From JBCDCP01 sp039181495 (GTDB lineage Bacteria > Pseudomonadota > Alphaproteobacteria > Rhizobiales > Tepidamorphaceae): 5,882 nucleotides of DNA. The translations under genes and the position numbers were made by a program. The DNA lies in the NCBI GenBank assembly GCA_039181495.1, contig JBCDCP010000154.1:1-5882 (forward strand), written 5' to 3'. Of this stretch, positions 1 to 5,377 are shown in pieces. Under the pieces are notes generated by a model. That model saw only the letters and a program-made list of their open reading frames with translations, was not told the origin of the DNA and did no database searches. Numbering within the stretch: position 1 is the first letter of the stretch; each line of letters begins with the position of its first letter.

Positions 1-103
1 TGCCCCAGTCGGCAATCTCATCGCCGGTCCGGGCACAGCCAAGACAATACCCCGTGGCCTCGTCAAGTCTGCACAGTCCGACACAGGGGCTCACATGGCT
101 CAT
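1..103 (-). CDS. DUF1289 family protein, N-terminal part (runs off the left edge)
   Basis: The frame opens at ATG 103 and stays open to base 1, giving 34 residues of an incomplete gene. The N-terminus begins MSHVSPCVGLCRLDEATGYC and carries four cysteines (C7, C11, C20, C23) in a C-x3-C-x8-C-x2-C arrangement, followed by GCARTGDEIADWG. This is the pattern of DUF1289 proteins, which are small and predicted to bind a metal or Fe-S cluster but have no established function. The start lies 22 bases after the stop of the preceding gene, so it is probably the next gene of the same transcript. The Shine-Dalgarno sequence is weak. Family assignment is from memory of the motif and fairly sure; the cellular role is unknown. 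Membership in a transcript headed by a B12 riboswitch is an inference from spacing. Confidence 0.8.
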   Translation of the reverse strand, partial: MSHVSPCVGLCRLDEATGYCLGCARTGDEIADWG

Positions 104-125
104 GGGCGATCCCGTGCTCGGCAGG

Positions 126-503
126 TCAGAGCGCTGCGCGTCTGGCCTGTGCGCCACCCCGCCGTTTGCGCTCTGGCAATGCGAGGGGTAACGGGCTGAT
201 CGGCAGGCGGGTCGAGGCAACAAGCAAATCGCAGAACACGGCGATGGCCGGTGAGGTGCGCCGAAAGGGAGCGGCCTCGGTGTAGGCCCACATTGCCTCC
301 GCGCGGTAGTCCGACATGTTGGGTAGTGAACCCAACCACTGCATGTAGCCGAGCTGGCCCAATTCCTGTGCGCGCTCAGGCGGTACTTCGCCAATGTCGA
401 GTTGGGAGATCGTCAGGTGCAGAAGCATTGCCCGCTCCATCATTGCCAATAGTGTCGCCGCGTCGGCGGATCCGTGTGAACGACGAGGCGGTGCAGGCAG
501 CAC
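126..503 (-). CDS. Uncharacterised 125-aa protein downstream of the metal ABC transporter
   Basis: I do not recognise this protein. It starts at GTG 503, preceded by the purine-rich stretch AAGGTGGGG (506..514), only 20 bases after the binding-protein stop, so it is almost certainly co-transcribed with the transporter. ATG codons at residues 21 and 22 are alternative starts. There is no signal peptide or membrane segment. Residues 13-35 form a helical, Met/Leu-rich stretch; residues 48-60 contain the aromatic motif LGYMQWLGSLP; residues 63-95 are rich in Tyr, Ala and Phe; and the tail (110-125) is strongly basic with many Arg. Composition and codon use look like a genuine soluble protein. Its place between a putative cobalt importer and a DUF1289 protein suggests a role linked to metal or cobalamin handling, but nothing in the sequence proves that. 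Confidence 0.75.
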   Translation of the reverse strand: MLPAPPRRSHGSADAATLLAMMERAMLLHLTISQLDIGEVPPERAQELGQLGYMQWLGSLPNMSDYRAEAMWAYTEAAPFRRTSPAIAVFCDLLVASTRLPISPLPLALPERKRRGGAQARRAAL

Positions 504-523
504 CGCCCCACCTTGTTGTTGGC

Positions 524-1420
524 CTAACCGGCTTCTGAATTGCCCAGCGCTTCGAGCAGTTCACCCAGATTGTGCTCGAACATGGCGAGATAGCTGGTCG
601 CGGGGCCGCCACGTTCTGACAGCGCATCGGAGAAAAGCCGCCCGCCAATCTCGATGCCGGTCTCCTCGGAGATCTGCTGCACAAGGGCGGGGCTGGTGAT
701 GTTCTCAACAAACAGGGCAGCCGCACCATCTTCCTTCAGCTGTTCGATCAGGGCAGCGAGTTCCTGAGCTGAGGGTTCGGCCTCGGTGTCGATGCCGACG
801 GGTGCGAGGAAGTTCATGCCGTAAGCATCCGCAAGATACCCGAAGGCATCATGTGCGGTGACAACCGTGCGGCGGTTCTCTGGCAGTTCGGCGAGCTTCT
901 TGCGGGTCTCGGCGTCCAGTGCCTCAAGCTTGGCAATGTACGCATCAGCATTGGCGGCGAAGTCGTCGGCGTGATCGGGAACGGCTTCGGACATCGCTGC
1001 GGCGATGTTCCGCACATAGATGATGCCGTTCTTCAAGGAGTTCCACGCATGCGGATCGGTCTCGCCGTCAACCAGAACCGGCGTCACACCTTCGGTGGCG
1101 ACATGAACGTCCGCGTTGGTTCCCGATTCAGAGATCAGCGTGTCCGACCAGGTTTCAAAACCCATGCCGTTCACGAAGATCACGTCAGCTTCGGCCACAG
1201 CGCGCGCGTCTGACACCGACGGCTGGTAGATATGGGCGTCAGCATCGGGGCCGACGATGGTGGTAACGGTGGCATGGTCGCCAACGACCTGTTCGACCAT
1301 GTCGCCGAGAATTGAAAAGCTGGCGACGATCTTCACATCGTCATGCGCAGTGGCTGGCAGTGCCACCAGCGCCAGCGATGCCGAGACAAGCCCGGCAAAT
1401 AGCATCTTCATGGGGTTCAT
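524..1420 (-). CDS. Periplasmic metal-binding protein of an ABC importer (ZnuA/TroA type, cluster A-I)
   Basis: This is the extracytoplasmic solute-binding protein that would deliver a divalent metal to the adjacent permease. The 298-aa product begins at ATG 1420, which overlaps the permease stop as ATGA and follows an AGGAG sequence at a good distance. An in-frame upstream extension to 1681 lies inside the permease gene and is not credible. Residues 1-25 form a signal peptide ending in the cleavage motif PATA before H26. The family metal ligands are visible as H63 (in DADAHIYQP), H124 (in DPHAWNS) and D265 (in LFSDALSERGG). The conserved segment TAHDAFGYL is at 188-196. There is no His-rich loop of the kind common in zinc-specific ZnuA. 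By eye, the third ligand position (Glu in PsaA, His in ZnuA) falls on G209 or P207, in APVGIDTEAEPS. Metal is therefore uncertain; the B12 riboswitch upstream favours cobalt. Confidence 0.93.
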   Translation of the reverse strand: MNPMKMLFAGLVSASLALVALPATAHDDVKIVASFSILGDMVEQVVGDHATVTTIVGPDADAHIYQPSVSDARAVAEADVIFVNGMGFETWSDTLISESGTNADVHVATEGVTPVLVDGETDPHAWNSLKNGIIYVRNIAAAMSEAVPDHADDFAANADAYIAKLEALDAETRKKLAELPENRRTVVTAHDAFGYLADAYGMNFLAPVGIDTEAEPSAQELAALIEQLKEDGAAALFVENITSPALVQQISEETGIEIGGRLFSDALSERGGPATSYLAMFEHNLGELLEALGNSEAG

Positions 1421-2331
1421 CGTGATTTCTCCTTGATAGGGGTTTGTGCAACAGAACTGTCTTCCTCGGTGGCGTGTACGGAGGATGGCTGACGCAGCCT
1501 TCCGCCAAATCCGAGTGGGCCGAGAAGTGCTGAGACTGCAAAGAAGCCGCCGGCAACCAGCACAATCGCCGGGCCCGATGGCGTCTCGGGGAACAGGTAA
1601 GACAGGGTCAGGCCGATCCAGCAGCTTGACAGCGCGAAGGCGAAGCCAAGGGCAAGCTGGCCCGTAATGGTGCTGGCCCAATAGCGCGCAGCAGTGGCGG
1701 GCAGGATCATCAGACCAACCGCCATCAGCGTGCCTAGTGTCTTGAATGCCGCCAGCAGATTGAGCACCAGAAGCAGCATGAAACCCTGCTCAACGATCCA
1801 GGGGCGCCTGGTCTGAGACTCGAAGAAGATTGGATCGCAGGTGCTGACAATCAGCGGCCGGAGCAGAACCGCAAAGGAAACCAGCGTGACCGTCGCAACG
1901 CCACCGACCAGGAGCATTGTCCGGTCATCGATGCCGAGTATCGAGCCGAACAGAAAGCTCTTGAGCGGCACAGCTGAGCCGGACGCCGACAGGACGAAGA
2001 TCCCCGCGGCAAGTGCAATCAGATAGAGAGAGGCGAGACTTGCGTCACTGCGCAGAATGGTCTTGCGCGCCAAAAGGGCCGTTAGCACAGCAACGCCGAT
2101 ACCCGCGACCAGGCCCCCGACGAGAAGAGAGGTCACGGTAAGGCCAGCGAAGACAAACCCGATCACGATCCCAGGCGTGATGGCATGGGCCATGGCTTCG
2201 CCCGCGAGAGACAGCCGCCTCAGGACGAGGAATGCGCCCACCGGCGCCACCGAAGCAGACAGCACGGTGGTCACGACGAAAGCCCGCCGCATGAACGCGT
2301 AGCTCGACATCTCTGCGAACAGCTCAAACAT
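1417..2331 (-). CDS. Metal ABC transporter permease (ABC-3 family, ZnuB/MntB-like)
   Basis: The 304-aa inner-membrane protein is the transmembrane subunit of the importer. Its ATG at 2331 overlaps the end of the ATPase gene by 8 bases, and its TGA overlaps the binding-protein start. About eight hydrophobic segments are visible, roughly at 17-38, 51-72, 74-88, 98-117, 138-161, 183-212 (probably two spans), 225-246 and 254-275. Typical ABC-3 features include SLAGEAMAHAITPGIVIGF at 41-59, which carries the conserved His and Pro-Gly, and the segment TLMAVGLMILPATAARYW at 201-218. The C-terminal tail (about 278-304) is hydrophilic, with one His and several acidic residues. Length is slightly above the usual 260-290 because of this tail. 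Family is sure; the transported metal cannot be read from the permease. Confidence 0.95.
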   Translation of the reverse strand: MFELFAEMSSYAFMRRAFVVTTVLSASVAPVGAFLVLRRLSLAGEAMAHAITPGIVIGFVFAGLTVTSLLVGGLVAGIGVAVLTALLARKTILRSDASLASLYLIALAAGIFVLSASGSAVPLKSFLFGSILGIDDRTMLLVGGVATVTLVSFAVLLRPLIVSTCDPIFFESQTRRPWIVEQGFMLLLVLNLLAAFKTLGTLMAVGLMILPATAARYWASTITGQLALGFAFALSSCWIGLTLSYLFPETPSGPAIVLVAGGFFAVSALLGPLGFGGRLRQPSSVHATEEDSSVAQTPIKEKSR

Positions 2332-3082
2332 GCACGCTCTCCGGTTTGACGGAGGCGTTTCGGAACATCCAGGAAGCCTGGCTCTCAGACAGATAGCCTT
2401 GCGCGATCAGGCGCTCGGGGGTGAGCACATCCGCCACTTCACCATGCGTGGCCGTGTTCGCGCCGAGCAGCAGGGCGTGGCTGCAATGGTCCAGTACTGA
2501 AGACAGGTCATGGACGACGAGCACCACCGCGCGGCCTTCATCGCGCCAGCGCTGGATGATCGATAACAGATGCACCTCGGTGCTCTGGTCGACGGCCGCA
2601 AAGGGTTCGTCCAGCAGAATGAGGGGCGCATCCTGCAAGATGACCCGTGCAAAAAGGGCCCTTTGCAGCTGGCCGCCCGACAGGGTGTGCAGTGCCCGGT
2701 CGGCAAGGTCTGAAATTCCGGCTTCTTCTAACGCAAGGGCCACTCTGTCTCGCCCCGCACGATCGAGCCGGGACCGCAAGCCTAGACCGCGCCACGCGCC
2801 CATCGCCACAAGGTCGCGGACGCGCAACGGAAACCGGCGATCAAATTCCGCCATCTGCGCCAGATAGCCGATCTCGTCAGGCTGTCCTTTTGGCCAGCTA
2901 AGATTGCCCGATAGCGGCTGCATCAATCCGAGCAGCATCTTGATCAAGGTGCTCTTGCCCGATCCATTCGCACCCAGCACGGCAAGGGTCGTGCCTGCCT
3001 CAATGTCGATGGACAGGTTCCGGAATAGCGTCAGATCTGGATAACCCAGTGACAGATTGCGGATCTGAAGAATGGCCGTCAT
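2324..3082 (-). CDS. Metal ABC transporter ATP-binding protein (ZnuC/MntA-like)
   Basis: The 252-aa cytoplasmic ATPase energises the importer. Motifs occur in order: Walker A GANGSGKST (37-45), Q-loop Q76 in YLAQMAEFDRRFP, signature LSGGQ (134-138), Walker B LILLDEP (154-160) and the switch His H191 in VVHDLSS. The sequence around the Q-loop, with a Phe-Pro then VRDLVAMG, is typical of the zinc/manganese ABC class. I chose ATG 3082 because it overlaps the stop of the upstream small membrane ORF as TGATG and starts the family-typical strand MTAILQIRNLSLGY. A GTG at 3109 in the same frame would add nine residues inside that small ORF and has no better ribosome-binding site. It is the first large gene after the B12 riboswitch. 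Confidence 0.95.
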   Translation of the reverse strand: MTAILQIRNLSLGYPDLTLFRNLSIDIEAGTTLAVLGANGSGKSTLIKMLLGLMQPLSGNLSWPKGQPDEIGYLAQMAEFDRRFPLRVRDLVAMGAWRGLGLRSRLDRAGRDRVALALEEAGISDLADRALHTLSGGQLQRALFARVILQDAPLILLDEPFAAVDQSTEVHLLSIIQRWRDEGRAVVLVVHDLSSVLDHCSHALLLGANTATHGEVADVLTPERLIAQGYLSESQASWMFRNASVKPESVHV

Positions 3083-3219
3083 CAGATCACCGCGAAAATC
3101 AGCAGCCACAGAAGCGCCGACGCACCGAGCGCTGTGGCTACAAGCGTCGTCACGCTGAGCTCGGTCAGGCAGAAACCCTGCCGTGCGGACTGTGCCGTTT
3201 CCGACGGTCGCTCGGTCAT
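3082..3219 (-). CDS. Putative 45-aa single-span membrane microprotein
   Basis: This short frame starts at ATG 3219 and stops at a TGA whose last base is the A of the ATPase start (TGATG), an arrangement typical of translational coupling. Its start in turn overlaps the stop of the preceding tiny frame as ATGA. Residues 1-20 are polar (MTERPSETAQSARQGFCLTE) and residues 21-45 form one hydrophobic stretch ending LLWLLIFAVI, long enough for a transmembrane helix with the C-terminus at the membrane. No homolog is recognised. It lacks the His motif of the cobalt transporter subunit CbtB. By analogy with small subunits such as CbiN, it could be an accessory or stability factor of the importer; this is inference. 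The frame stays open upstream of the ATG, so it may also be the C-terminal part of a longer frameshifted gene starting near 3361. Confidence 0.5.
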   Translation of the reverse strand: MTERPSETAQSARQGFCLTELSVTTLVATALGASALLWLLIFAVI

Positions 3220-3293
3220 CGCACGGACCTGCGATTTCGCGGCGCAGCCGGCGGTATTCGCGCGATCAGATCTGAATCGGGATTTTGCTGCAT
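3216..3293 (-). CDS. Tiny 25-aa ORF, possible coupling peptide
   Basis: ATG 3293 is preceded by AGAGGTGG at about two to four bases, a fair Shine-Dalgarno sequence, and the frame ends in an ATGA overlap with the start of the 45-aa membrane ORF. The product begins MQQNPDSDLIARIPPAAPRN and ends in a basic tail; it has no recognisable domain. It overlaps the end of the 31-aa leader ORF in another frame. It could be a translated coupling peptide, or chance in the middle of a frameshifted gene. Confidence is low. Confidence 0.22.
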   Translation of the reverse strand: MQQNPDSDLIARIPPAAPRNRRSVR

Positions 3294-3361
3294 CGCCACC
3301 TCTGGTCAGACAGGGTGGTGGCGGGACTATGATGTCGTGCAGCGCGGGCCGCGTAGAACAT
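3266..3361 (-). CDS. 31-aa leader ORF, first frame after the B12 riboswitch
   Basis: ATG 3361 lies six bases after GGAGGGAG (3368..3375), the best Shine-Dalgarno sequence in the region, so ribosomes should enter here when the riboswitch permits. The 31-residue product starts MFYAARAARHHSPATTLSDQ and ends at TGA 3268..3266. It contains an HH pair and one Cys but no domain that I recognise. It overlaps the next tiny frame. Either it is a short leader that passes ribosomes down the coupled chain to the transporter, or it is the N-terminus of one longer protein. Skipping one base around AGAGGTGG would join it to the frame of the 45-aa membrane ORF, giving about 90 residues. The initiation site is well supported; the identity of the product is not. 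Confidence 0.42.
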   Translation of the reverse strand: MFYAARAARHHSPATTLSDQRWRCSKIPIQI

Positions 3362-3367
3362 AGTAAT

Positions 3368-3391
3368 CTCCCTCCGGGACACCCCGCCCGG
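3368..3391 (-). promoter_or_regulatory. Shine-Dalgarno sequence with overlapping GC hairpin (riboswitch expression platform)
   Basis: On the minus strand, CCGGG (3391..3387) can pair with CCCGG (3378..3374) across an eight-base loop. The 3' arm of this stem includes the first two G residues of the Shine-Dalgarno GGAGGGAG (3375..3368) that serves ATG 3361. No U-rich terminator follows, so control is more likely at translation initiation than by attenuation. The alternative pairing that would free the site when B12 is absent was not identified. Confidence 0.5.
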
Positions 3392-3409
3392 GTTGGTTAC
3401 GGTTGCGAT

Positions 3410-3600
3410 GGCAGGTTTCCTGACTTGCGGATCGTGGCTTCCCCAAACCTTCCCAGTCGGCGTCTGGCCAACCAGTGGTATTGAATGGGGTCGCTCACCG
3501 CTTACAGTTGCGGGGGCAGCTACGGACTTGGCGACCTTTAGGCATCGCCGCACCGTATTCCCTTTTGCATCCTCCGACTCACGGAGTCGCAGGAACCATC
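3410..3600 (-). promoter_or_regulatory. Cobalamin (B12) riboswitch
   Basis: The conserved blocks of the cobalamin aptamer occur in order on the minus strand: GGTTCC (3597..3592), a small hairpin GACTC/GAGTC, then AAAAGGGAA with CGGTG (about 3566..3551), the core GCTGCCCCCGCAACTGTAA (3520..3502), CCACTGG (3478..3472), GGGAAGG (3454..3448) and the B12 box AAGTCAGGAAACCTGCC (3426..3410). The aptamer lies about 35 bases before the Shine-Dalgarno sequence of the leader ORF and about 330 bases before the ATPase start. Riboswitches of this class bind adenosylcobalamin or related corrinoids and normally lower expression of B12 synthesis, B12 uptake or cobalt uptake genes when B12 is plentiful. The 5' boundary is approximate. 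Confidence 0.96.
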
Positions 3601-3606
3601 ACGGCG

Positions 3607-3635
3607 AAGCTAAGCTGGATTGGGATGTCACTCAA
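3607..3635 (-). promoter_or_regulatory. Candidate sigma-70 type promoter of the riboswitch-transporter operon
   Basis: TTGAGT (3635..3630) and TAGCTT (3612..3607) are separated by 17 bases and would start transcription at about 3600, just where the riboswitch aptamer begins. The -35 box is a good match and the -10 box a fair one. The placement relative to the aptamer is the main support; no operator-like palindrome for a zinc or manganese regulator is seen here. Confidence 0.4.
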
Positions 3636-3685
3636 GCGCGTAATCATCCGTATCGCAGATGCCTGAGAACCGCGCCGGATCGGGA

Positions 3686-3808
3686 TCAGTTTTCAAGGTG
3701 TTCGCAAGGCCCCGTCAGATGGCGGAAACCGGCGTTGAAGAAATACTCTGCAAACGGCTTGTCGCCGGTGTCAATCTGATCGGGGCAGCCGCGCCAGGCT
3801 TTCAGCCA
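3686..3808 (-). other. Coding-like tail in the +1 frame after the ureohydrolase stop
   Basis: After the ureohydrolase stop (3773..3771), the +1 frame stays open from 3808 to a TGA at 3688..3686 and reads like real protein, including DTGDKPFAEYFFNAGFRH and then a Cys/His/Glu segment. It has no ATG, GTG or TTG start of its own. The two frames meet at a CCCC run (3785..3782): with three C instead of four, the ureohydrolase would continue past its present C-terminus by about 30 residues. It may be an ancestral or true C-terminal extension, a gene remnant, or the result of a one-base error. The rest of the gap to the promoter (3636..3685) shows nothing recognisable. Confidence 0.35.
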
Positions 3809-4751
3809 TCACGCACAACAGCTCAAACATCATGGAGACGCCGACCCAGGCGGTGTTTCCGGACGGGTCAAAGGGCGGCGACACTTCAACTAGATCTGCG
3901 CCGGTAACGCGGACCCCGGACAACCCGCGGACCAATTGTTGCGCCTGAAAGGTGGTGATGCCGCCGATTTCGGGGGTACCGGTACCGGGTGCCTGAGAGG
4001 GGTCGATGCAGTCGATGTCGAAGCTGACGTAAGTGGGGTGATCAGCCACAAGGTTGCGAGCCTCGGCCATCACGTCCGATGGCCCGCGTTCCATGTACTC
4101 TTCAATGGTGATGATACGGACACCCTGACTGCGGCCCCATTCAATGTCCTCACCGTCATACATGGTCCCGCGGATGCCGATCTGGATGACCTTCTCTGGG
4201 TCAAGCAGACCTTCTTCAATCGCGCGCCTGAACGGCGTTCCGTGGGTGTATTTCCGGCCGTCGAAATAGTCATCGAACAGATCCGTGTGCGCATCGAAAT
4301 GGATCATGGCCAGCGGCCCGTCCTGCGCCAGGGCGCGCAGGATCGGCAGCGAAATCAGATGGTCACCTCCCGCCGATAACGGCGTGATGCCGAGTGCGGC
4401 AAGCGATCGGAATTGCGAGGTCACCCGGTCCAGAGTGTCGTCGAGATCCGCAGGATTGACCGGGCAGTCGCCAAGATCGGCGCAGTTCATCAGCGCGAAA
4501 GGCGCTATGCCCGACGTCGGGTGCTTTGCCCTGATCATGGTCGATAGATCGCGCAATTGCCGGGGGCCGTGAAGGGCGCCAGGTCTGTTCGTTGTTCCGC
4601 CATCCCAGGGCACGCCGATTAGGCCGATATCAACGTCCGAGGCGCGGTCGCCGTCCAATGGCACGACCGGCAGCCGCATGAATGACGGCACACCGGCAAA
4701 TCTCGGCACCTGGTCACTTGGGACCGGCTGGAAGTAGGGGTCTTTGGTCAT
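3771..4751 (-). CDS. Ureohydrolase, agmatinase/guanidinobutyrase/guanidinopropionase family
   Basis: This 326-aa cytoplasmic enzyme belongs to the arginase/agmatinase family, which hydrolyses guanidino compounds to urea and an amine or amino acid using a two-metal (usually manganese) centre. All ligands are visible: H131 in GGDHL, D153, H155 and D157 in HFDAHTD, and D245 and D247 in SFDIDCIDP. H170 in YTHGTPFRRA and E289 in LVEVSPPFD match active-site residues. The N-terminal part has PRFAGVPSFMRLP and GVPWDGGTTNRPGALHGPR (46-64). From memory, these and the APGTGTPEIGG segment resemble Pseudomonas GpuA/GbuA more than E. coli SpeB, so guanidinopropionate, guanidinobutyrate, agmatine or free guanidine are all possible substrates. 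The start has no strong Shine-Dalgarno sequence. It is separated from the ABC operon by the riboswitch and is probably not regulated by B12. Confidence 0.93.
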   Translation of the reverse strand: MTKDPYFQPVPSDQVPRFAGVPSFMRLPVVPLDGDRASDVDIGLIGVPWDGGTTNRPGALHGPRQLRDLSTMIRAKHPTSGIAPFALMNCADLGDCPVNPADLDDTLDRVTSQFRSLAALGITPLSAGGDHLISLPILRALAQDGPLAMIHFDAHTDLFDDYFDGRKYTHGTPFRRAIEEGLLDPEKVIQIGIRGTMYDGEDIEWGRSQGVRIITIEEYMERGPSDVMAEARNLVADHPTYVSFDIDCIDPSQAPGTGTPEIGGITTFQAQQLVRGLSGVRVTGADLVEVSPPFDPSGNTAWVGVSMMFELLCVMAESLARLPRSD

Positions 4752-4758
4752 GTCTGGA

Positions 4759-4890
4759 TCATCCGTTGGCCATGTCAGCGTTGTTCAGCACCGTGACGTT
4801 GATGGCAAGAGTTGGCGAGGGGACGTTACCTTCAGCCGAGCGCACGCCGACGGCGGAGCGGTTCGGATTCGACCGCCTCTCGCTGGACAT
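4759..4890 (-). other. Coding-like +1-frame tail (or 43-aa ORF) between the hypothetical gene and the ureohydrolase
   Basis: A frame opened by ATG 4890 runs to TGA 4761..4759, ending seven bases before the ureohydrolase ATG. Its second half, which begins SAEGNVPSPTLAINVTVLNN, reads as natural protein and fills the 80-base gap after the preceding gene. The ATG has no good Shine-Dalgarno sequence. The frame is +1 relative to the upstream gene, whose own last residues (RRRRALG) look unnatural. Removing one base near CTCCGCCG would fuse the two into a protein about 30 residues longer. A real overlapping small gene that couples translation to the ureohydrolase is the alternative. Confidence 0.35.
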
Positions 4891-5377
4891 ACTTGAGGTG
4901 GCCGATCGCCTTCAGAAAGTTCTGATGGGACGGCTTGTCCTCCAGGTAGTCCATCAGCCGGTAGATGTTGATCGGCTGTCTGGTGATCAGTGTCCGAACC
5001 CGTGTCAGAGCGTCCTCCAACGCGTAATGATCGATGAACTGGCAAGCGGTCTGGGTTGGTGTCAGGAGATAGAAGTCCTGCTCGCGTTTCGGCGTGTAGC
5101 GGGTGATGTCAAAGGGCGAGGCGCCCAGAGCATGAAATTTGGGCATCAGACAACGGACGTCCGCCTCGCGTTGTTCCAGGACAGTTCCCGATACCTGCCT
5201 GAATCCAAGCGCGCCCAGTTTTGAGATCGCGTGTCGCCGCATGGCTGGTGACAGCATGTCAGCGTCGGACCGGTCGTATCGGAGATCATCGAACACCGAG
5301 ATGAGGTTCAGCGCCGTATCGGCAACCTGCATGTAGGGGCCGAAATCACTGTCTTCATGGAGCTCAAGTACTGACAA
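4832..5377 (-). CDS. Uncharacterised soluble 181-aa protein
   Basis: I do not recognise this protein. It is mixed helical and polar, with no signal peptide or membrane span if translation begins at TTG 5377. I prefer this start because AGGAAAGG (5389..5382) lies four bases before it and the product then begins MSVLELHEDSDFGPYMQVAD. An in-frame ATG at 5437 adds twenty hydrophobic residues but has no ribosome-binding site and overlaps a TATGAT that could be a -10 box. Notable parts are a helix at 17-32, the stretch PKFHALGASPFDITRYTPKR (79-98), DFYLLTPTQTACQFIDHYA (101-119) and a Tyr/Leu-rich helix at 137-148. The last seven residues, four Arg then ALG, look out of character, and the +1 frame continues naturally beyond the stop, so the C-terminus may be frameshifted. 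It probably shares a transcript with the ureohydrolase. Confidence 0.72.
   Translation of the reverse strand: MSVLELHEDSDFGPYMQVADTALNLISVFDDLRYDRSDADMLSPAMRRHAISKLGALGFRQVSGTVLEQREADVRCLMPKFHALGASPFDITRYTPKREQDFYLLTPTQTACQFIDHYALEDALTRVRTLITRQPINIYRLMDYLEDKPSHQNFLKAIGHLKYVQREAVESEPLRRRRALG

Noticed and set aside
1421..1681. N-terminal extension of the binding protein to an upstream start
   Set aside because: It would overlap the permease gene by more than 250 bases and bury the clear signal peptide; ATG 1420 has a Shine-Dalgarno sequence and an ATGA overlap.
2647..2665. Palindrome AAGGGCCCTT inside the ATPase gene as an operator
   Set aside because: It lies within coding sequence near the signature motif and is explained by codon content; no regulatory context.
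3083..3109. GTG start for the ATPase at 3109
   Set aside because: The nine extra residues are not typical of the family and the TGATG overlap supports ATG 3082.
3110..3409. CbtB-type cobalt transporter subunit in the leader region
   Set aside because: The small frames there lack the conserved His motif of CbtB, so the name was not assigned.
3601..3770. Zur, Mur or Fur type operator upstream of the transporter
   Set aside because: No AT-rich inverted repeat was found near the candidate promoter; the riboswitch is the only clear control element.
3936..4379. Plus-strand ORF of 147 aa
   Set aside because: It is entirely antisense to the ureohydrolase, which has all its catalytic motifs on the minus strand.
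4682..5224. Long plus-strand ORF of 180 aa
   Set aside because: It lies opposite the ureohydrolase start and the hypothetical gene, whose minus-strand products have better protein character; the plus frame looks like their antisense shadow.
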